57,903 nt of DNA from JASEGV01 sp947085405 (GCA_947085405.1 CAMTWO010000007.1:1-57903); one strand, 5' to 3'. Positions 44,223 to 52,276 are shown, numbered from the stretch's first letter. A program made the numbers and translations. Notes: generated by a model from the sequence alone, not told the origin.

Positions 44223-46394
44223 ATGTTTCATAAACAAGAAGTAGAAATTGGCGGGCGAGTTTTTTCAATCGAAACAGGTTTGCTCGCAAAACAAGCCGAT
44301 GCTGCTGTGTTAGCACAATACGGCGAAACGATGGTGCTTGCTACCGTCGTTGCGGCGAAAGAGCCGAGTAAAGATCTGGATTATTTCCCTCTGCAAGTTG
44401 AATACCGTGAAAAAACTGCAGCAGCCGGAAAAATTCCAGGCGGCTTCTTTAAACGCGAGGGAAGACCAACAGAGAAAGAAATATTATCCTCACGCTTGAT
44501 CGATCGACCCATCAGACCAATGTTCCCCGAATATTTTAAAAACGAAACTCAAGTAATAGTAACTGTTTATTCGTCCGATCAAGAACACGATGGCGATACA
44601 ATCGGTGCAATTGCCGCATCGGCAGCGCTGATGATATCTGATATCCCATTCGATGGTCCGATTGCTGAAGTACGTGTTGGAAGAATTAACGGCGAGTTCA
44701 TCATCCATCCCACATTCAAACAACTTGAAGAAAGCGAACTTGATATTACAGCCGCCGGTACGAGCGATTCGATCGTGATGGTCGAGGGTGAAGCAAAAGA
44801 GATTTCGGAGGAATTATTTCTTGAAGCTCTACAATTTGCGCACAAACATATCAAGGTGCTTTGCGATTTGCAAATCAAATTCCAAAAAGCGATAGGAAAA
44901 CCAAAGCGTGCAGTTACACCAATCGCCATTGATAGTGATTTAGAGAAAACCGTAAAAGAACTTTTCTATCCGCGTATCAAAGAACTTAACCGAACTGTTT
45001 TAACAAAAGACGACAGAAGCAACCGACGTGGTGCTATCGAAGTTGAAATCCAAACGCAACTTGCTGAAAAATTTCCCGAACAAAACAAAGTTATATCTGA
45101 ATTGTTGTACAAAATCGAGAAGCAAGATATGCGTCAGATGATTCTTGAAAACGGAAAGCGATTAGACGGCAGAGGAGTAAGAGACATCCGACCCATCAGT
45201 TGTCAAATTGGATTACTGCCACGAACACACGGCTCGGCTTTGTTCACACGCGGCGAAACTCAAAGTTTAACCACAAGTACACTCGGCACTAAATCCGATG
45301 AACAAAAATTAGAAGGTTTACTGCCAGAAACCACAAAACGGTTTTTACTCCACTACAATTTCCCACCATTCAGTGTTGGCGAGGTCGGCAGACTTGGCGG
45401 CACGGGCCGTCGTGAAATTGGGCACGGAAATTTAGCCGAACGTGCACTCAAAAATTTAATCCCTTCCGAAACAGAATTCCCTTACACAATCCGTATCGTT
45501 TCTGATATCTTAGAATCAAACGGTTCATCATCGATGGCTACGGTGTGTGCAGGTTCACTTTCGTTGATGGATGCCGGCGTACCAATTAAGAAAGCTGTTG
45601 CAGGTATTGCAATGGGATTAATCAAAGAACCAAACGGTGTTGCTATTTTAAGCGACATTCTCGGCAACGAAGACTATCTCGGCGATATGGATTTTAAAGT
45701 CGCAGGTACAACCGATGGTGTTACCGGTTTGCAGATGGACATAAAAGTACAGGGAATTAGTTTCGATATAATTGCGTCCGCTTTGGAACAAGCTCGCGAA
45801 GGTCGTTTACACATATTGAACATTATGGACGAAACGATTGCGGCACCCAAACCGGAACTGTCGCCTTATGCTCCACGCTTGACTACCGTCAGAATTCCTA
45901 TCGAAATGATTGGTGCAGTTATCGGACCAGGCGGGAAAATGATTCGCCAGATTACGAAAGATACAGGAACCGAAATTAACATCGAAGACGATGGAACTAT
46001 TACAATCGCCGCGGTTTCGGGTGAAGCAAGCAGTAAGGCGCTTGAAATGATTAACAGAATTACTGAACTTCCTGAAGTAGGAAAAATATATCCGGGAAAA
46101 GTTACACGTATAATGGATTTCGGTGCTTTCGTTGAGTTTCTACCGGGTAAAGAGGGATTAGTTCACGTCTCTCAACTCGATATTAATCGTGTCGATAAAG
46201 TTACCGACATGCTGAAAGTTGGCGACCCGATTGAAGTGAAACTTGTAAAAATTGATTCCGAAGGCAGGAATAATTTAAGCCGTAAAGCTGTTTTGATGGG
46301 CGATGCTTATGTTCCTGAAGAGGATAGACCTCGGTCGGACAGAAGACCACCTTCAGGCGATCGCAGAGATTCCCGAAGACCACCACGCAGATAA
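44223..46394 (+). CDS. pnp: Polyribonucleotide nucleotidyltransferase (PNPase)
   Basis: The 723-residue protein has two RNase PH domains (FKREGRPTEKEILSSRLIDR and FPPFSVGEVGRLGGTGRREI), with the active-site DILGNEDYLGDMDFKVAGT. A KH domain (GAVIGPGGKMIRQITKDTGT) and an S1 domain (VTRIMDFGAFVEFLPGKEGL) follow, and it ends in an Arg/Pro-rich tail. It degrades RNA phosphorolytically from the 3' end. It is the last gene of the rimP block. Confidence 0.98.
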   Translation: MFHKQEVEIGGRVFSIETGLLAKQADAAVLAQYGETMVLATVVAAKEPSKDLDYFPLQVEYREKTAAAGKIPGGFFKREGRPTEKEILSSRLIDRPIRPMFPEYFKNETQVIVTVYSSDQEHDGDTIGAIAASAALMISDIPFDGPIAEVRVGRINGEFIIHPTFKQLEESELDITAAGTSDSIVMVEGEAKEISEELFLEALQFAHKHIKVLCDLQIKFQKAIGKPKRAVTPIAIDSDLEKTVKELFYPRIKELNRTVLTKDDRSNRRGAIEVEIQTQLAEKFPEQNKVISELLYKIEKQDMRQMILENGKRLDGRGVRDIRPISCQIGLLPRTHGSALFTRGETQSLTTSTLGTKSDEQKLEGLLPETTKRFLLHYNFPPFSVGEVGRLGGTGRREIGHGNLAERALKNLIPSETEFPYTIRIVSDILESNGSSSMATVCAGSLSLMDAGVPIKKAVAGIAMGLIKEPNGVAILSDILGNEDYLGDMDFKVAGTTDGVTGLQMDIKVQGISFDIIASALEQAREGRLHILNIMDETIAAPKPELSPYAPRLTTVRIPIEMIGAVIGPGGKMIRQITKDTGTEINIEDDGTITIAAVSGEASSKALEMINRITELPEVGKIYPGKVTRIMDFGAFVEFLPGKEGLVHVSQLDINRVDKVTDMLKVGDPIEVKLVKIDSEGRNNLSRKAVLMGDAYVPEEDRPRSDRRPPSGDRRDSRRPPRR

Positions 46395-46400
46395 ATTGAA

Positions 46401-46426
46401 AAAGCCCAAACTTGTTTTGGGCTTTT
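46401..46426 (+). terminator. Intrinsic terminator after pnp
   Basis: AGCCCAAA (46401-46408) pairs with TTTGGGCT (46414-46421), followed by T residues to 46426. Confidence 0.93.
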
Positions 46427-46457
46427 TTGTAATGCTTCCGATTTTAATTAAACTTAT

Positions 46458-47987
46458 ATGAACACAGAACAAAAAGTAATTCTCATAATTTTAGATGGAT
46501 TTGGTTTAGGATCGAATCCAAGAACAGATGCAATCCAACAGGCAAACAAACCATTTATTGATAAATTGTTCGCTGAAAATAAATGGACTAAACTTACCAC
46601 ATCGGGCGAAGATGTTGGCTTGCCCGAAGGACAGATGGGCAACTCCGAAGTCGGACACATGAACATCGGCGCCGGAAAAATTGTGTGGCAGGACATTACA
46701 CGCATTAACCGTTCAATCCGTTTGGGTGAATTTTTTAACATTCCCGCTTTCATTAGTGCTATCGAAAATGCAAAAAAGCATAACTCTGCAATTCATTTAG
46801 TCGGACTTCTATCCGATGGTGGAGTGCATAGTATGAACATTCATTTGTATGCACTGTTAGATCTTGCAAAGCAACATAACTTCCCAAAAGTTTTCATTCA
46901 CGCATTGTTAGACGGACGCGATACACCTCCTGATTCCGGTATCGTTTATTTAAAAGAGTTGCAATCAAAGATTCAGGAAATTGGTGTAGGTAAAATTGCA
47001 ACAGTGATGGGGCGATATTATGGAATGGATAGAGATAACCGTTGGGAAAGAACCGAGTTAGCATACAGAGCATTGACTGAAGGAATGGGTCAGCAATGTT
47101 CCGACCCAATTGCCGCAGTCGCCGAATCTTATAAGAATAGCGTTACGGATGAGTTTATAAAACCGATCGTCTGTTTAAATGATGGTAAACCGGTTGGCAG
47201 TGTTCAACAAAACGATTCATTCATTTTCTTTAATTTCCGTTCCGACAGAACACGACAGTTGACTCGTGCTTTTATAATGGATGGCTTCGATAAATTCAAC
47301 CGTGAAAAGCTGAACCTGTACTTTACAACGATGACCCACTATCACGATGACTTTAAAGTACCAATTGCTTTTGCACCTATCAGTCTTACAAACACAATGG
47401 GGGAGATTCTATCAAATCGTGGTTTAAAACAACTGCGGATTGCTGAGACAGAAAAATATGCACACGTTACATTTTTCTTTAATGGCGGCAGGGAAGAGGT
47501 CTTTAAAGGTGAAGATCGAATTCTTGTTCCTTCACCCAAAGAAGTTGCCACATACGATTTGAAACCACAGATGAGTGCCTACGAAGTTACAGACAAACTC
47601 ATCGAAGCGATAGAAACTGACAAATACGATTTTATCTTAATCAATTACGCCAACTGCGATATGGTTGGACATTCGGGAATTATGGGAGCGGCAATAAAAG
47701 CAGTGGAAACAGTTGATAAGTGTTTGAGCCGGTTAATTCCCGTAGCACAAAAGCACGGATTTATACCACTCGTAACTTCAGATCACGGAAATGCTGATAA
47801 GATGGCTGAGGACAGCGGCGAGCCATTTACAGCACATACCACTAACTTAGTTCCGTTTATAATTGTTAAATATCCTCAACCGGAAATGTTAAAAGAGAAC
47901 GGAATACTCGCAGATATTTCTCCTACAATCTTAAAGCTGATGGGATTACCTCAGCCGAAGGAGATGGATGGAAGCCCGTTGATATGA
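46458..47987 (+). CDS. gpmI: 2,3-bisphosphoglycerate-independent phosphoglycerate mutase
   Basis: The 509-residue protein has the alkaline-phosphatase-type metal motifs ILDGFGLG (Asp13) and GQMGNSEVGHMNIGAG with the phosphorylated Ser63. HALLDGRDTPPDSG, GRYYGMDRDNRWER and the C-terminal TSDHGNADKM are also present. It interconverts 3- and 2-phosphoglycerate in glycolysis. The last 29 codons and the bases after the stop are found again, diverged, at 49091-49190 beyond the HEPN/MNT pair. Confidence 0.97.
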   Translation: MNTEQKVILIILDGFGLGSNPRTDAIQQANKPFIDKLFAENKWTKLTTSGEDVGLPEGQMGNSEVGHMNIGAGKIVWQDITRINRSIRLGEFFNIPAFISAIENAKKHNSAIHLVGLLSDGGVHSMNIHLYALLDLAKQHNFPKVFIHALLDGRDTPPDSGIVYLKELQSKIQEIGVGKIATVMGRYYGMDRDNRWERTELAYRALTEGMGQQCSDPIAAVAESYKNSVTDEFIKPIVCLNDGKPVGSVQQNDSFIFFNFRSDRTRQLTRAFIMDGFDKFNREKLNLYFTTMTHYHDDFKVPIAFAPISLTNTMGEILSNRGLKQLRIAETEKYAHVTFFFNGGREEVFKGEDRILVPSPKEVATYDLKPQMSAYEVTDKLIEAIETDKYDFILINYANCDMVGHSGIMGAAIKAVETVDKCLSRLIPVAQKHGFIPLVTSDHGNADKMAEDSGEPFTAHTTNLVPFIIVKYPQPEMLKENGILADISPTILKLMGLPQPKEMDGSPLI

Positions 47988-48000
47988 AGGCGACTATTTG
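47901..48000 (+). repeat. gpmI 3' end, copy 1 of a diverged direct repeat
   Basis: Aligns without gaps to 49091-49190 with 13 mismatches in 100 positions by my count. The copies share the stop codon and the GAAGGCGACTATT that follows it. Confidence 0.9.
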
Positions 48001-48048
48001 CTAATTGTCAATGGTCAATGGTTAATTAGCAATTGGCTATTGGCAATT

Positions 48049-48163
48049 GCATCACCGTAAACGATGATGCTGCTCAAACAAAGACCGATGAATCGGTCTG
48101 ATAATTTTAGCATCATTTATGAAGCTTTGTTCGTACAGCGTTACGGTTCACCGTGATGCTAAG
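48049..48163. repeat. Modular palindrome array B in the 47988-48383 gap
   Basis: Modules are GCATCACCGTAAACGATG (48049 on), AGACCGAT-GA-ATCGGTCT (48082-48099) and, in inverted form, AGCGTTACGG...CACCGTGATGCT (to 48163). It is preceded at 48000-48048 by AATTGNCAATTG-type repeats. A further stem, TCCGTCATCCGTCA with TGACGGAGACGGA, lies at 48267-48295. The gap has no other gene. Confidence 0.75.
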
Positions 48164-48383
48164 ATTTATTAAATACAACATAACCATTAATGATTATGCT
48201 GTTCGAACGAAGACTCATAAATGAACCTGAAATTTCAAGATTCATTAAATTATGTGTGCATTCGTGTCCGTCATCCGTCAACTGACGGAGACGGATTCGT
48301 GGCTCATTATTTTTCTCTGCTGTAAATTAATTTCATCATTTTGTAATATCAAAATAGATTCATATATTTCTCATATAAGAACC

Positions 48384-48680
48384 ATGACCGATAAAACAAA
48401 AAAATATTTAGATAAAATATTTCAATATCTTTCAGAGGAATTTCCTTCAGCACAATTGTTTGTTTTTGGTTCGGTAGTATCCGCAAATCAGAAATATTTT
48501 CACGATATAGATATTGGAATCGAGGACATGGACAAAATATCTTTGATAAGGCTACAGCGGGTGAAAGAAAAAATCGACGATTTGAATATCCCGTATAAAG
48601 TCGATATCATAGATTTTAAAAGGGTGTCTGCTGATTTTTATAAAACTGCAAAAGGAAATATAATAAGATGGAAAAAATAG
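48384..48680 (+). CDS. mntA: MntA-like nucleotidyltransferase antitoxin (MNT domain)
   Basis: The ATG at 48384 gives 98 residues; upstream frame is intergenic. It contains the exact MNT motif GS-x10-DxD: FGSVVSANQKYFHDIDIGIE, with Gly29-Ser30 and Asp41/Asp43. In HEPN/MNT modules this minimal nucleotidyltransferase adenylylates a tyrosine of the HEPN toxin and silences it. Its end overlaps the partner gene by 13 bases, so the pair is translated together. Here the antitoxin gene comes first. All catalytic residues are present, so it is probably active. Confidence 0.87.
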   Translation: MTDKTKKYLDKIFQYLSEEFPSAQLFVFGSVVSANQKYFHDIDIGIEDMDKISLIRLQRVKEKIDDLNIPYKVDIIDFKRVSADFYKTAKGNIIRWKK

Positions 48681-49063
48681 CCAATATTTTATCAGATACT
48701 GGCAAAGCTCTTTCGCAGTTAGACAAAGCTTTGAAAGAGGAATACTCGGATATTATTCGAGATGCAGCGATTCAGAGATTCGAATTTACTTTCGAATTGT
48801 TCTGGAAACTTGTTAAGACTCATTTGAACTCCGTTGAAGGTATTGATTGTTATTCCCCGAAGAGTTGTTTCAGAGAGCTTCTACCGGTCCTATTAGCTTC
48901 AGAAGGCGAGGTAGAAGTATTACTAAAAATGAGCGACCATAGAAATCTAACAACACACGTTTACGACGAAGAAGTCTCCAATGAAGTTTTCAGCGAAATA
49001 CCTTTGTATAGCAAAACGATGCACGAAGTACTTACTCGGATTAAAATTAAAATAGGAAGCTAA
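48668..49063 (+). CDS. hepT: HEPN-domain toxin (HepT/HI0074 family)
   Basis: The 131-residue all-helical protein matches the HI0074/HepT family: QRFEFTFELFWKLVKTHL, CFRELLPVLLASEGEVEVLL, and the exact HEPN RNase motif R-x4-H-x-Y in HRNLTTHVY (Arg92, His97, Tyr99). HEPN toxins cleave RNA; Tyr99 is the residue a partner MNT protein would modify. It overlaps mntA by 13 bases. It is followed by the duplicated gpmI end at 49091. Confidence 0.87.
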   Translation: MEKIANILSDTGKALSQLDKALKEEYSDIIRDAAIQRFEFTFELFWKLVKTHLNSVEGIDCYSPKSCFRELLPVLLASEGEVEVLLKMSDHRNLTTHVYDEEVSNEVFSEIPLYSKTMHEVLTRIKIKIGS

Positions 49064-49082
49064 ACATTAAAATGCTCATGCT

Positions 49083-49190
49083 CAAAGAACGGAATAGTCG
49101 CAGATATTTCTCCTACAATCTTAAAATTGATGGGCATGTCGCAGCCGAAAGAGATGGATGGAAGTTCGCTGATATGAAGGCGACTATTGG
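49083..49190 (+). pseudogene. Diverged duplicate of the gpmI 3' end
   Basis: Positions 49091-49190 match 47901-48000 at 87 of 100 bases. The frame from 49091 reads ADISPTILKLMGMSQPKEMD then GSSLI and stop, against LMGLPQPKEMDGSPLI in gpmI. Six changed codons are synonymous and four are substitutions (Leu to Val, Leu to Met, two Pro to Ser), with no internal stop. That pattern is of a gene end that evolved under selection elsewhere, not of local decay. A two-base deletion upstream (about 49087) marks the broken edge. Confidence 0.85.
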
Positions 49191-49217
49191 TCAATAGCCA
49201 ATGGTTAATCCTCCTAC

Positions 49218-49237
49218 GTCCCGAATGCTTTCGGGAC
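49218..49237. repeat. GTCCCGAA/TTCGGGAC palindrome
   Basis: GTCCCGAATGCTTTCGGGAC; same family as the palindrome inside the HicB-like gene at 277-296. It interrupts an AATGGTTAAT...GGTCAATTGG repeat stretch. Confidence 0.75.
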
Positions 49238-49294
49238 TTCGGTGGACAGGTGGTCAATTGGTAATTAAAAATTAGATTTTAGCTATTAGCCAAC

Positions 49295-49345
49295 GCATCA
49301 CCGTAAACGATGACGCTAAACAAACAAAGCATCGTAAACGATGCT
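49295..49345. repeat. Modular palindrome array C
   Basis: GCATCACCGTAAACGATG (49295 on) is followed by the perfect stem AGCATCGT-AA-ACGATGCT (49328-49345), as in array A. The AGACCGAT module follows as the terminator at 49357. Confidence 0.75.
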
Positions 49346-49356
49346 ATAAAATCCCC

Positions 49357-49383
49357 AGACCGATTTATCGGTCTTTTTTTTTT
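49357..49383 (+). terminator. Intrinsic terminator built from the AGACCGAT palindrome module
   Basis: AGACCGAT (49357-49364) and ATCGGTCT (49367-49374) around TT, followed by ten T residues. The same stem at 48082-48099 and 14587-14600 lacks the T run. Confidence 0.8.
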
Positions 49384-49399
49384 CAGCGTTACGGTTGTA

Positions 49400-49437
49400 T
49401 GGTGAGCTTGCCTGCCCGACGCAGGCGGGTCGAACCA
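49400..49437. repeat. 38-bp repeat with GCCTGC/GCAGGC stem, copy 1
   Basis: Identical to 49654-49691. The stem is GCCTGC-CCGAC-GCAGGC (49410-49426). Confidence 0.85.
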
Positions 49438-49653
49438 CACCGTAATGCGAGTTTATCAAGAATGTATGGCAAACTCGCCGAACCAAACGCAACAGCTAAT
49501 GGTCAATGGTTAATTGTTAATTGGATATTATTCATTGAGAATTAGCAATTAACTATTAGCTATTGACAATTAGTTTTTCAAAATAGCTCAACACCCATCT
49601 CTTTTTTTACGAAGTCGAGCGGGTCCAATCCCAAATCACAAATCATAAACTTG

Positions 49654-49691
49654 TGGTGAGCTTGCCTGCCCGACGCAGGCGGGTCGAACCA
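49654..49691. repeat. 38-bp repeat, copy 2
   Basis: Identical to 49400-49437. Just after it another palindrome, CCCGCC...GGCGGG (49701-49726, inner GAAGCTTC), ends seven bases from the peptidase stop codon. The stretch 49438-49653 holds only AATTG-type repeats. Confidence 0.85.
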
Positions 49692-49732
49692 TCAAGTTTA
49701 CCCGCCGAAGCTTCAGCGTAGGCGGGAATCCT

Positions 49733-51553
49733 CTACCTTCCTTGCAAAGTAGCTTTCATTGTCAGCGTCTCTTCACCGCGCAGCACAACCACCTCAACTT
49801 CATCACCCGGTTTGTAATCACCGAGTAGCGATGTTAAATCATAAATATTCTTAACCGATTTACCACCAAACATAAGTATAATATCATTTGCTTTGAGTCC
49901 AGCTTTTTCGGCGGGTGAGCCGGCGCGAGTTCCGCTTATTCGCATACCTTTTGAATCGTCGCCAAAATCGGGCATAATGCCGAATGAAACCCGGAAACCT
50001 CTACCACCTTCACGCATACCGGGAGTTTGTTCTATTTTTACATATTTCGGTTTTTCGCTAACCGCATCTAATTGCCGAACAACACCAATTACAAAATCGG
50101 TAACCATTTTTTGTCCCTCATAATTTATCAATTGCCAATCATCCGAAGGACGGTGATAATCGCCGTGCAAACCTGTGAAGAAAAATAAAACCGGAATTTC
50201 TTTGCTGTTAAAACTTGCGTGGTCGCTCGAGCCGAAACCATCCTGCCCAAGTTTCAATTTGAATATCGAATCTGATCCGCCAAAGGCGGACTGTTTTTGT
50301 ATTATCTCGTTCCACACAGGCGAAGTTCCAACTCCCTGTATAGTCAGGACGCTGTCTTTTAACCTTCCAATCATATCCAAATTAATCATCGCAATAGATT
50401 TCTCGAGTGGCAGCGGAGAATTTTTGACATAAAACGCCGACCCTAACAATCCCATTTCTTCTGCTGAAAAAGCAACAAACACAAACGAACGTTTCATTTG
50501 AGTGTGATGTGATGCTAAACTTTGTGCAATCTCTAAAAGTCCGGCTGTCCCGGAAGCATTATCGTCAGCACCGTTGTGAACAGCTATTGTATCGGGAACG
50601 ATTGAACCGGAACTGGCTCCGCCTAATCCGAGATGATCAAAGTGAGCACCGATAATAATATGTTCGTTTTTTAATGAAGCATCATTACCATCAAAATATC
50701 CAACAACGTTTGCAGTATTAGAATAGATTTTTTCTATTTCGGTTTGGAGTGTAACACTTGTATTTGCAAAATTAAACGAGTTAGGTTTTTTATTTTCATT
50801 GATGGATTTTTGGAGAGAGAATAAATTCATTCCAATATTTTCGAATAACGAATTGGCTGCATTCTGATCGAGTTGCGTAACTGCAATACCCGAGTTCATT
50901 GAACCGCGTTCGTGTCGCAGAGGGAGGAGAGGAGCGTTTGCCTCATCAACGGGACCTGTAATGAATATTACACCTGCTGCACCTTTATCGCGTGCAGTCA
51001 TTATTTTTTTTGTGAAGGAAGAGTAACCGGAAAAATTGCTTGACTGATTGTTTCCATCGGGTGAGTATCGCAATATTACCGCAAGCTTATCCTTCACATC
51101 TATTCCTGCATAATCGTTGTAATGCAAAGTGTCGGCTTCGATGCCGTAGCCGGCAAAAACAAGTTGTGCGGTGATTGAGGTATCGCTGGAAAAGTTCATC
51201 GGTCTGAAATCAACATCGGGTGTGAAGTCTAAAATTTTGCCGTCGATATTAAAAGCGAGCGAGTTGTTTTTGCCAACTTTTAATTCCGAAACAAACTTGA
51301 AGTTTTGAAAATATGTTCCATTGTCGCCTAATGGTTTTAGCCCGTATGATTTGAACTGTTCAGCAATGTAGTCGGCTGCAAGTTCGTTACCTTTAGTTCC
51401 CGGACGTCTCCCTTCGAGTTCATCAGAGGCTAAATACATCACGTGCCGTTGGAGTTCTGCCGCTGTAACATCTTTAGAAGTAATAACCGGTTGAGTTGAA
51501 CTGCACCCGATAATGATTGAAAGAACGAGTAAGATTGATAAGAGATGTTTCAT
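49733..51553 (-). CDS. M28 zinc aminopeptidase lipoprotein with PA and PDZ domains
   Basis: The 606-residue protein has a lipobox (LSIIIGC, Cys17), then YLASDELEGRRPGTKGNELA. A PA-type insert (about 130-260) follows, then the M28 zinc site: GAHFDHLGLGG, HNGADDNASGTAGLLEIA, VFVAFSAEEMGLLGS, INLDMIGRL and the last His in FFTGLHGDYHRPSDDW. A C-terminal PDZ domain (SPAEKAGLKANDIILMFGGK) closes it. It should cleave peptides in the periplasm or at the surface. A TCCGCC-AAA-GGCGGA palindrome (50276-50290) lies in frame and encodes SAFGGS between the zinc motifs. Confidence 0.92.
   Translation of the reverse strand: MKHLLSILLVLSIIIGCSSTQPVITSKDVTAAELQRHVMYLASDELEGRRPGTKGNELAADYIAEQFKSYGLKPLGDNGTYFQNFKFVSELKVGKNNSLAFNIDGKILDFTPDVDFRPMNFSSDTSITAQLVFAGYGIEADTLHYNDYAGIDVKDKLAVILRYSPDGNNQSSNFSGYSSFTKKIMTARDKGAAGVIFITGPVDEANAPLLPLRHERGSMNSGIAVTQLDQNAANSLFENIGMNLFSLQKSINENKKPNSFNFANTSVTLQTEIEKIYSNTANVVGYFDGNDASLKNEHIIIGAHFDHLGLGGASSGSIVPDTIAVHNGADDNASGTAGLLEIAQSLASHHTQMKRSFVFVAFSAEEMGLLGSAFYVKNSPLPLEKSIAMINLDMIGRLKDSVLTIQGVGTSPVWNEIIQKQSAFGGSDSIFKLKLGQDGFGSSDHASFNSKEIPVLFFFTGLHGDYHRPSDDWQLINYEGQKMVTDFVIGVVRQLDAVSEKPKYVKIEQTPGMREGGRGFRVSFGIMPDFGDDSKGMRISGTRAGSPAEKAGLKANDIILMFGGKSVKNIYDLTSLLGDYKPGDEVEVVVLRGEETLTMKATLQGR
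50276..50290. repeat. TCCGCC-AAA-GGCGGA palindrome inside the M28 peptidase gene
   Basis: The same 15-bp element, with the same AAA loop, stands at 24314-24328 in intergenic DNA. In the minus-strand gene it reads QSAFGGSDS in frame, between NLDMIGRL and FGSSDHASF. Confidence 0.75.
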
Positions 51554-51562
51554 ATTTTTTCC

Positions 51563-52120
51563 TTATTTCACAAATTTATTTTTGATTTTATAAACTGCCA
51601 ATTTCGTTAATGCGTTTTTTAAATTGTTGAACGACTCATCGTCGGCTACGCCATACTTCCAATCTATGTATGCAATTTTTCCTTCTTTGTCGATTACAAA
51701 AATAGTCCGTCTGTTAGTACCTCTTTCAGCGTTGTAGCTCTCGTATTTCTTTGCAACGCTGTGGTCGTGGTCGCTCAATAATTTGAACGGAAAGTTTTGG
51801 TGCTTCGCCCAAAAATGGTGCGACCAAACGTAGTCGCCGCTGATTGCTAATATCTCGGCATCTAATTTTTCCAACATCGCGAAGTTATCTCTGAAAGCAC
51901 AGAGTTGCTTTGTGCAGCCGGAGCTCCAATCTGCGGGATAGAAAGCGAGCACGACTGGCTTCTTCTGGATTATTTCTGAAAGTGTAATTCCCTGATGAAC
52001 AATAGTATCCTGCGTCGCATAAGGTAGTGTGAAGTCGATTAACTTATCGCCGACATTTATTGATTGAGTATGGGCGGTGAGTGTTATTAAAAATATTAAA
52101 AGAATATGTATAATTTTCAT
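51563..52120 (-). CDS. Exported BCP/PrxQ-type peroxiredoxin
   Basis: The ATG at 52120 gives 185 residues with a signal peptide (MKIIHILLIFLITLTAHTQS); the longer frame upstream reads through the promoter region. The AhpC/TSA fold has the peroxidatic Cys69 and a second Cys74 in YPADWSSGCTKQLCAFRD. The five-residue spacing is typical of BCP/PrxQ enzymes. RRTIFVIDKEGKIAYIDWKY closes the domain. It reduces peroxides with thiol donors, here in the periplasm. It lies nine bases upstream of the M28 gene on the same strand. Confidence 0.87.
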   Translation of the reverse strand: MKIIHILLIFLITLTAHTQSINVGDKLIDFTLPYATQDTIVHQGITLSEIIQKKPVVLAFYPADWSSGCTKQLCAFRDNFAMLEKLDAEILAISGDYVWSHHFWAKHQNFPFKLLSDHDHSVAKKYESYNAERGTNRRTIFVIDKEGKIAYIDWKYGVADDESFNNLKNALTKLAVYKIKNKFVK

Positions 52121-52187
52121 AAATAGGATCTTTCTAAAAATGACGAGTAAAATGTAATAGAATATATGAGAAAAAGCAAAAACAAAC

Positions 52188-52257
52188 GTGCGACTCACTT
52201 TCGGCGAAGCCGTCCCTTTCCGACGGAACCCTTCGGGTCGGGAAAAGTGAGTCGCAC
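52188..52257. repeat. Long hairpin in the divergent promoter region
   Basis: GTGCGACTCACTTT (52188-52201) and its exact complement (52244-52257) enclose a 42-base GC-rich centre that can pair further (TTCCGAC with GTCGGGAA). It lies between the peroxiredoxin and the zinc-uptake genes. Confidence 0.75.
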
Positions 52258-52276
52258 TTGCGATTTGTTATGAATT

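Noticed and set aside
47901..49190. tRNA or tmRNA attachment site with integrase
   Set aside because: No tRNA-like sequence and no recombinase gene are present; only the gpmI end is duplicated.
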